Below, in pieces: positions 7,232 through 11,706 of a stretch of 11,706 bases of DNA (positions are counted from its first letter, which is position 1; every line of letters begins with the position of its first letter). Position numbers and translations under genes: made by a program. The notes under the pieces were generated by a model. That model saw only the letters and a program-made list of their open reading frames with translations, had not been told where the DNA came from and ran no database searches. Source of the stretch: Acidobacteriota bacterium (lineage in GTDB: Bacteria; Acidobacteriota; Polarisedimenticolia; J045); the NCBI GenBank assembly GCA_027064265.1, contig JAMOQA010000324.1:1-11706 (forward strand), read 5' to 3'.

Positions 7232-7299
7232 GAACCCGCCCCCGCGCCGGGGGTTCTCTCTCGGGAGGGGGCAGCCAAGATGGCACAGCCCCCCCTCCC
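7232..7299 (-). promoter_or_regulatory. Two G/C-rich hairpins in the transketolase leader
   Basis: The 165-base gap between the RND stop (7356) and the transketolase start (7190) contains two inverted repeats. The first pairs GGGAGGGGG (7263-7271) with CCCCCTCCC (7291-7299), with GCCA-AGA-TGGC inside the loop (7274-7284). The second pairs GAACCC (7232-7237) with GGGTTC (7251-7256). Neither is followed by a T tract on the minus strand, so an intrinsic terminator is not shown. I could not identify a convincing promoter, and no thiamine-riboswitch elements (such as CTGAGA) are visible. The structures may separate or regulate the transporter and transketolase units, or may simply reflect GC richness. 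Confidence 0.3.
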
Positions 7300-7355
7300 G
7301 GGCAACCGCGCCCGCCGCCGGTTTCGCCGCGCCCCTTACAGCAACCCTTGGGTGC

Positions 7356-9956
7356 CTAAGTATCCCGGGCGTGCAGGAGGACGAGGAGGGCGGGGAGGAG
7401 GGTGACGGCGGTGACGAGGGTGGCGCCGACGCCGAGGATGGCGAGGACGCCGGAGGAGACGAGGCCCGGGTAGTCGGCGAAGACCAGGGAGCCGAAGCCG
7501 ACCATCGTCGTCAGCGACGTGGTGACGATCCCGCGGCCGGTGTGGCGGAACACCTCGACCAGGTCCTCCCCCCGGTGGGTGAGCCACCGGTGGACCACGT
7601 GGATCCCGTTGTCGATCCCGATCCCGAGGATCAGCGGGACCATCGTGATGCTGACCAGGTTGAAGTCGATCCCGAGCCAGGCCATCAGGCCCACCGAGAC
7701 GACGATCCCGACCACCAGGGGAACGAAGGTCAGGACGACCAGCAGGATCCGGCGGAACGTGAAGAAGAGGATCAGCAGGACGCCGGCGGCGGAGAGCAGG
7801 ACGGCGATCGTCCCGTCCCGCAGGACCAGCGGCCCGAGGGCCCGGCTGAGCACCTGGGCGCCGAGCAGCTCCGCCGGCACGCCGGTCTTCGCGACGGTCT
7901 CCTCCATCACCGGCACCAGCCGGGCGGAGCGCATGCCGGCCCGGGGGTAGCAGGAGACCACCCCCTCCCGTCGGCCGTCCGCCCGCTCGAGGAGCATGTC
8001 GGCCAGCAGCTTCCCGAGGGGGCCCTTCCGGGCCTCCTCGAGGGTGAGCACCCGGTCCCGGGAGAGGATCGCGGCGACCCGGGCGGCGACCCGCCGGGCC
8101 TCCGCGTCGACCCGGAAGCCGTGGCGCCGCATCGCCGCGAGGAGCTCCCGCTCCACGTCGGCGGGGCGCAGGGCGCCGGAGGCCCGCAGGCGCCGCAGGG
8201 TGGCGAGGGCCGCCTCCTGGCGGTCGTACGGGGGGACCACGCGGGCCGGCCCGAAGACCGCCGCCAGCACGCCGTCCTCCTCGCGAACCAGCGGGTCGAG
8301 GGCGTCCTCGAGGCGGGCGGAGCGGGCGAGCAGCTCCCGGTCGTCCGCCGCGGGGACCAGGGCGAGCACCGGCGTCAGGGCGGCGCCGATCCGCCGCACG
8401 AGCTCGTCCTGGAGCCGGATGCTCGGCGCCTGCTCCGGCCGGAACCGCCGGAAGTCCTCGTCCAGGTGGATCCGGACCGCCGGGGCGGCCAGCACCAGGG
8501 TCAGCAGGAGCCCGGCGGCGACCGTCCCCTTCGGGTGGGCGACGACGACGCGGAGCACCCGGGCGAGGCCGAACCCGGCGAGCCCCCGGGGGCGGTCCGC
8601 CGCCGGGTGGAGCCGGGCGAGCAGGGCGGTCAGGGCCGGCACCAGCAGCAGGCTGGCGACGAGGGAGAGCCCGATCCCGGCGGCGCAGATCACCCCGAGG
8701 TGCCGGAGGCCGGGGAACGACGAGAGCCCGGCGGCAAGGAACGCCCAGAGGGTGGTCGCCGCGGCGGCGAGGATGCCGAGCCCGGTCTCCCCGTGGGCCG
8801 CCCGGAAGGCGGTCAGCATGTCGTGGCCGGCGTGGATCTCCTCGAGGTAGCGGTTGTAGAGGTGGATCGTGAAGTCGATGGCGAGGCCGGAGAGGATCGC
8901 CACCGAGCCGGCGGTGAAGACGCTGATCTTCCCGATCGCGAGCCCGGCGAACCCCAGGGTCCAGGTGATTCCGACCGCGAGCGGAACGCCGGCGATCACC
9001 AGTGCGAGGGGGCGCCGGAACGCCACCAGGAACATCACCAGCACCGCGACGAAGGCGATCCCGGAGATCGACCGCACGTCCCGGGCGAGGATCTCCCGGT
9101 AGTCGACGAGGATCGCCGGCGAGCCGGTGAGCCCCACGTGGATCCCGGAACTGCCCGCGGGGGCGGGCCCGACGCCGACCGTTCCCTCGATCTCCTCGTC
9201 CTCGAGGACCTCCCGGGCGACCCGGGAGAGCTCCGCCAGGAGCCGGCGGGCGACCCGGACGTCCGAGGCCCGGGCCTCGGGCCGGACCAGCAGCAGCACG
9301 TACGCGGCGTCCTCGGTGACGAAGACGCCGTCCCGGGCCTCGAGCGCCAGCCGCCCCTTGAGCGCCCCGAGGTGGCGGAGGGCGTGGCGCGCGAAGCCGA
9401 GCGGGTCCTCCCGGATCAGGCGCGCGGCGAGGGGCCCGAGCGGGCTCCCGAGCGCCTCCAGGTTCTCCCGGACGTGGCGGTCGATCCCCTCGGGCGTGAG
9501 CCCCCGGGCCAGGGACTCGATCTCCTCCGGCGACAGGTAGAGGAGCAGGGCCGTCGCCTGGGACCCCTCGAGGAACGACCACGGGTCCTCGCCGAAGAGG
9601 CCGGCCACGGGACGGATCCCCTCGCTCTCCTCGACGAGCCGCTCCTCGAGGGCGAGGGCGAGGTCGATCCGGGTGTCCAGGTCGTCCTCACCCTCCCCCG
9701 AGATCGCGACGACGATCGGCTCGGTGCCGCCGTACCGGGAGAGGACCTCCCTCAGGCGCTCGGCGACCGGGAGTCCCCGGGGCATCAGGTCGGTGAGGTC
9801 GGTGGTGAGGCGCAGGCCCCGGGCCTGCCAGGCGGCGAGCAGCGTGACGGCCAGGACCAGCAGGAGGACGGTGCGCGCGTGGAAGACGGAGAACCACGCG
9901 ATCCCCTCGAGGAGCCGGCGGACCAGTCCCCGGGCACGCTCCCCGACCCCCGTCAC
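7356..9956 (-). CDS. RND superfamily exporter, MMPL/HpnN-like lipid transporter
   Basis: An 866-residue inner-membrane transporter with the duplicated RND layout. In each half a first membrane helix (about 27-45 and 477-495) precedes a large periplasmic domain (about 46-295 and 496-710). A five-helix bundle follows (about 296-445 and 711-860). Proton-relay Asp residues sit in the matching helices: GLAIDFTIHLYNRY (357-370, Asp361) and GIGIDNGIHVVHR (778-790, Asp782). MMPL-type proteins move lipids or lipid-like molecules from the inner membrane outward, and HpnN moves hopanoids. At roughly 860 residues the size fits those better than the drug pumps of about 1040. The start is GTG at 9956, overlapping the acpS stop as GTGA. 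A longer reading frame continues upstream but would duplicate the acpS coding region. Coupling to acpS and closeness to the ACP, ligase and lipid kinase favour lipid export. The substrate is unknown, and no membrane-fusion protein or outer-membrane channel is in the window. Confidence 0.88.
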   Translation of the reverse strand: MTGVGERARGLVRRLLEGIAWFSVFHARTVLLLVLAVTLLAAWQARGLRLTTDLTDLMPRGLPVAERLREVLSRYGGTEPIVVAISGEGEDDLDTRIDLALALEERLVEESEGIRPVAGLFGEDPWSFLEGSQATALLLYLSPEEIESLARGLTPEGIDRHVRENLEALGSPLGPLAARLIREDPLGFARHALRHLGALKGRLALEARDGVFVTEDAAYVLLLVRPEARASDVRVARRLLAELSRVAREVLEDEEIEGTVGVGPAPAGSSGIHVGLTGSPAILVDYREILARDVRSISGIAFVAVLVMFLVAFRRPLALVIAGVPLAVGITWTLGFAGLAIGKISVFTAGSVAILSGLAIDFTIHLYNRYLEEIHAGHDMLTAFRAAHGETGLGILAAAATTLWAFLAAGLSSFPGLRHLGVICAAGIGLSLVASLLLVPALTALLARLHPAADRPRGLAGFGLARVLRVVVAHPKGTVAAGLLLTLVLAAPAVRIHLDEDFRRFRPEQAPSIRLQDELVRRIGAALTPVLALVPAADDRELLARSARLEDALDPLVREEDGVLAAVFGPARVVPPYDRQEAALATLRRLRASGALRPADVERELLAAMRRHGFRVDAEARRVAARVAAILSRDRVLTLEEARKGPLGKLLADMLLERADGRREGVVSCYPRAGMRSARLVPVMEETVAKTGVPAELLGAQVLSRALGPLVLRDGTIAVLLSAAGVLLILFFTFRRILLVVLTFVPLVVGIVVSVGLMAWLGIDFNLVSITMVPLILGIGIDNGIHVVHRWLTHRGEDLVEVFRHTGRGIVTTSLTTMVGFGSLVFADYPGLVSSGVLAILGVGATLVTAVTLLPALLVLLHARDT

Positions 9957-10333
9957 GGCACCTCCAGCACGACGACGGCGGTCGCCACCGAGCGGTCGTG
10001 GGCGAGGCTGACGTGGGCGACGGTGATCCCCCGGTCCCGGACCAGCTCGGCCGCCCGGCCGTGGAACCGGAGCCGCGGCAGGCCGCTCGTCTCCCGCCAG
10101 ACCTCCACGTCCTTCCAGCCGATCCCGTCGGAGAAACCGGTCCCGAACGCCTTGACCGCCGCCTCCTTGGCCGCCCACCGGCCGCCGACGTGGGGGACCG
10201 GGTCGGCCTGGGAGCGGCAGTAGGCTTCCTCGCTCTCGCTCAGGATGCGGCGATAGAAGCGGTCCCCGTGCCGGTCGAGCATCTCCCGGATCCTCGCGAG
10301 TTCCACGATGTCGATCCCGAGGCCGACGATCAC
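9953..10333 (-). CDS. acpS: Holo-[acyl-carrier-protein] synthase (4'-phosphopantetheinyl transferase)
   Basis: A 126-residue cytosolic enzyme that moves 4'-phosphopantetheine from CoA to the conserved serine of ACP; the length matches the trimeric AcpS family. Motifs: VGLGIDIVELARI (3-15) with metal-binding Asp8; the F-x-x-R-x-L-x-x-x-E-type stretch FYRRILSESE (26-35); GRWAAKEAAVKAFGTG (51-66) with metal-ligand Glu57; and the C-terminal HVSLAHDRSVATAVVV. The start is GTG at 10333 with GGGGGAGGG seven bases upstream; an in-frame TTG seven codons earlier would cover that ribosome site and is less likely. It is first in the minus-strand series, overlaps the RND gene by 4 bases, and its expected partner ACP is encoded about 7.4 kb downstream. 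The single copy seen may serve primary fatty-acid ACP as well as the local one. Confidence 0.95.
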   Translation of the reverse strand: MIVGLGIDIVELARIREMLDRHGDRFYRRILSESEEAYCRSQADPVPHVGGRWAAKEAAVKAFGTGFSDGIGWKDVEVWRETSGLPRLRFHGRAAELVRDRGITVAHVSLAHDRSVATAVVVLEVP

Positions 10334-10391
10334 GTGCAGGCCCTCCCCCGGCAAAACCGCCGGTCGCGGACGGGGAAGTCTACACCACGGA

Positions 10392-10421
10392 ATCCTTTGC
10401 GCGGATCTCCTTGACTGTCAA
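10392..10421 (-). promoter_or_regulatory. Predicted promoter for acpS
   Basis: On the minus strand a perfect TTGACA (10421-10416) is followed after 18 bases by AAGGAT (10397-10392), a weak 3-of-6 -10. This would start transcription near 10385 and give a leader of about 50 bases. The -35 has the same G-TTGACA-G context as the promoter ahead of the ACP gene, which supports both calls. The weak -10 keeps confidence modest. Confidence 0.4.
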
Positions 10422-10431
10422 CGGGTTGAGC
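10411..10431. promoter_or_regulatory. Small palindrome and TTGA/TCAA repeats in the divergent region
   Basis: TTGACTGTCAA (10411-10421) is a palindrome with 5-base arms around one base, and TCAA-CGGG-TTGA (10418-10429) overlaps it. The palindrome covers the predicted acpS -35 hexamer, the usual place for a repressor site between divergent genes. No regulator gene is in the window, and arms this short can occur by chance. Confidence 0.3.
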
Positions 10432-10462
10432 GCACGCCCCGCCGGACGGGACCGGGGCCGCG

Positions 10463-10471
10463 TGCTATGAT
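10463..10471 (+). promoter_or_regulatory. Predicted extended -10 promoter for the coiled-coil/NYN gene
   Basis: TGCTATGAT (10463-10471) is an extended -10: a TG dinucleotide, one base, then TATGAT, 5 of 6 to the consensus. No good -35 lies 16-18 bases upstream, which extended -10 promoters often tolerate. Transcription would begin near 10478, giving a leader of about 35 bases before the GTG at 10512. Confidence 0.5.
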
Positions 10472-10511
10472 CCCGCCGGGTCCGGGGCTCCCCGGGCCGG
10501 AGGAGCCGCCG

Positions 10512-11706
10512 GTGAGCCGCGTCGGTTGGGAAGCCTACCTCGAGCGCCTCGGTCCCCAGGGGCTGCGCCTGGTCCTCGCCGGGCTGCTGGCCCCCGCGGA
10601 CTGCGCGGAGCTCGCCGGCGAACCCTGCCCCGGGGAAGCCGCGGCCCGGGCCGACCTGCTCGCGGACCGGCTGGCCGAGGACCCGTCCCTCGCCGCCCGG
10701 CTGCTGTCGCTCCTCGACGAACGGTCGGCCGATGCCGAGGACCCGTCCGGCTGGGACGAGCGCCGCACCCGGGAGGCCCTGGCCGCCCTGATCCGGGAAC
10801 CCGGGCCCGGCGCCGCCGCCCTGCTCCACCGCCTGGCCCGGGCCCTGCGCCCCCCCCTCCCCCCCGCCGAGATCCGGGCCACCGGCGAGGTGATCGCCGG
10901 GAGCCTGCTCGGCCTCGAGCAGGGCACCCGGCCCAAGTGGCAGGCGAAGGTCGCCTCGGAACGGGCCGGCCTGCGAGAGCTGGAGCAGGAACGCCGGGAG
11001 CTCGAGGCGCGGCTCCGCCAGGTGGAGAGCCAGCTCCAGAGGGCCCTCGAGCGGAACGCCACCCTCGAGGAGCGGCTGGCGAAGCGGCTCGCCGAGATCC
11101 ACGAGCTGCGCCAGGCCGACCGCTCCTCCCGGGAGGAACGCCGCCGCCTCGAGCAGGAGGTCACCCGCCTGCGGCGGCGGATCGAGGAGTTCAACGAGAA
11201 GCGGGCCCGGGAGCGGACCGGCGAGCTGCTGACCGCCCTGAGGCGGCTGACCACCGAGCAGCGCCGGGCGGCATCGTTCCTCGAGCGGATCCGGGAGGAC
11301 CGCCGGGAGGAACGGGAGGCGATCCGCGAGCAGGCGAAGAGCGTGCAGGCGCTCTCGGCCCTCGTCGAGAAGATGATCACGCTGCACGAGGCGGAGTCCC
11401 GGGCGGCGGCCGCCGCCCAGGAGGCGATCCTCCGCGAGCTGGCCCTGCTCCGGGGCGAGCGGGAACCGGCGACGGTGCCCCCCTCCCGCAAGCGGGCCGC
11501 CCGCGCCCCGGAAGGAGAGGACCAGCCCCGGGTCGCCCTCTTCGTCGACGTGCAGAACATGTTCTACGGGGCCAGGGAGAAGAACGCCCGGCTCGACTTC
11601 GAGGCCCTCCTGGCGGCCGCCGCCGGGGACCGGCGCCTGGTCCGGGCGGTCGCCTACGTCGTCGAGAGCCGGGAGATCGACCAGAGCGCCTTCATTCACC
11701 TGCTGC
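10512..11706 (+). CDS. Coiled-coil protein with C-terminal NYN (LabA/DUF88-like) domain, 3' end cut by window edge
   Basis: The first 398 residues of a plus-strand protein. Residues 1 to about 140 are mostly alpha-helical, rich in Ala, Leu and Arg and without a family I recognise. Residues about 148-312 are strongly charged with heptad-like Leu spacing and many Glu/Arg/Gln, a long coiled coil predicting dimer or higher assembly. A basic, Pro/Arg-rich linker follows (about 318-338). From 340, RVALFVDVQNMFYGAR begins a NYN domain, a PIN-like fold of predicted metal-dependent RNases, with candidate catalytic Asp346 and the typical Asn349; AVAYVVESRE continues it. The rest of the domain and its other acidic residues lie beyond the edge. 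GTG at 10512 has AGGAG six bases upstream and a promoter about 40 bases upstream. A 15-base stretch encoding AEDPS is repeated exactly 60 bases apart (10674 and 10734). It is transcribed away from acpS, with no evident link to the lipid genes. Confidence 0.88.
   Translation, partial: MSRVGWEAYLERLGPQGLRLVLAGLLAPADCAELAGEPCPGEAAARADLLADRLAEDPSLAARLLSLLDERSADAEDPSGWDERRTREALAALIREPGPGAAALLHRLARALRPPLPPAEIRATGEVIAGSLLGLEQGTRPKWQAKVASERAGLRELEQERRELEARLRQVESQLQRALERNATLEERLAKRLAEIHELRQADRSSREERRRLEQEVTRLRRRIEEFNEKRARERTGELLTALRRLTTEQRRAASFLERIREDRREEREAIREQAKSVQALSALVEKMITLHEAESRAAAAAQEAILRELALLRGEREPATVPPSRKRAARAPEGEDQPRVALFVDVQNMFYGAREKNARLDFEALLAAAAGDRRLVRAVAYVVESREIDQSAFIHLL

Noticed and set aside
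7191..7355. Thiamine (TPP) riboswitch or intrinsic terminator ahead of the transketolase
   Set aside because: No CTGAGA-type TPP element is visible, and the hairpins lack a following T tract on the minus strand. They are reported only as structured leader DNA.
9957..10178. Upstream extension of the RND exporter to about 940 residues
   Set aside because: The extra residues are an out-of-frame reading of acpS with biased composition. GTG at 9956 gives the typical short cytoplasmic N-terminus before the first membrane helix.
4683..10223. A very long open frame of about 1846 codons on the plus strand, opposite the transketolase, RND and acpS genes
   Set aside because: It is antisense to several genes with clear motifs. 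Its translation is low-complexity, rich in Arg, Gly, Pro, Asp and Glu, with no recognisable domain. Long stop-free antisense frames are expected when third codon positions are nearly all G or C.
10674..10748. Two 15-base direct repeats 60 bases apart as a mobile-element or attachment signature
   Set aside because: Both copies lie in frame inside the coiled-coil/NYN gene, encode AEDPS each time and flank no insertion. A small coding duplication or chance is simpler.
10380..11699. A 439-codon minus-strand open frame at the right end that looks like a leucine/glycine-rich protein
   Set aside because: It is the shadow of the plus-strand coiled-coil/NYN gene, which has a ribosome site, an extended -10 and the FVDVQN motif. 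The minus frame also runs into the acpS upstream region.

Overview
The window is very GC-rich (visibly around 70% or more, with strong G/C at third codon positions) and compactly organised: eight bacterial genes on the minus strand and one divergent, incomplete gene on the plus strand. Initiation is relaxed (several GTG starts and one apparent CTG start), and genes are joined by 4-base overlaps or gaps of 10 to 13 bases. A large RND/MMPL-type lipid exporter and a lipid-ACP toolkit suggest a high-GC bacterium, probably with a Gram-negative-type envelope (Acidobacteriota, Gemmatimonadota, Planctomycetota and deltaproteobacteria-like groups are all compatible). No marker gene fixes the phylum. 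I see no tRNA, rRNA, CRISPR array, insertion sequence or phage gene.

Layout, in minus-strand transcription order from right to left. A divergent intergenic region (10334-10511) holds a TTGACA-type -35 on the minus strand, a small palindrome, and an extended -10 on the plus strand. From it runs acpS (holo-ACP synthase, 9953-10333), overlapping by 4 bases an 866-residue RND/MMPL transporter (7356-9956). After a 165-base G/C-structured gap come a long, divergent transketolase (4839-7190), a class I/II aminotransferase (3626-4828) and a diacylglycerol/lipid-kinase family protein (2707-3615), all within 10 bases of each other. A 119-base gap with a good sigma70-like promoter (2659-2688) precedes a second tight unit: acyl carrier protein (2303-2587), a two-part protein ending in a class II aldolase/epimerase-type domain (1197-2306), and an acyl-adenylate-forming ligase cut by the left edge (1-1183). 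On the plus strand a coiled-coil protein ending in a NYN (LabA/DUF88-like) nuclease-type domain begins at 10512 and leaves the right edge.

How the genes may work together (inference). The ligase can activate a carboxylic acid, the ACP can carry it, AcpS can install the phosphopantetheine arm, and the lipid kinase and RND exporter could phosphorylate and move a lipid product. The transketolase, aldolase-like protein and PLP aminotransferase could supply a carbohydrate-derived or amino-containing head or backbone. No ketosynthase, serine palmitoyltransferase or glycosyltransferase is present here, so the product cannot be named. The grouping fits a lipid- or acyl-modification locus, but it could also be a chance clustering of housekeeping genes with one small ACP operon.
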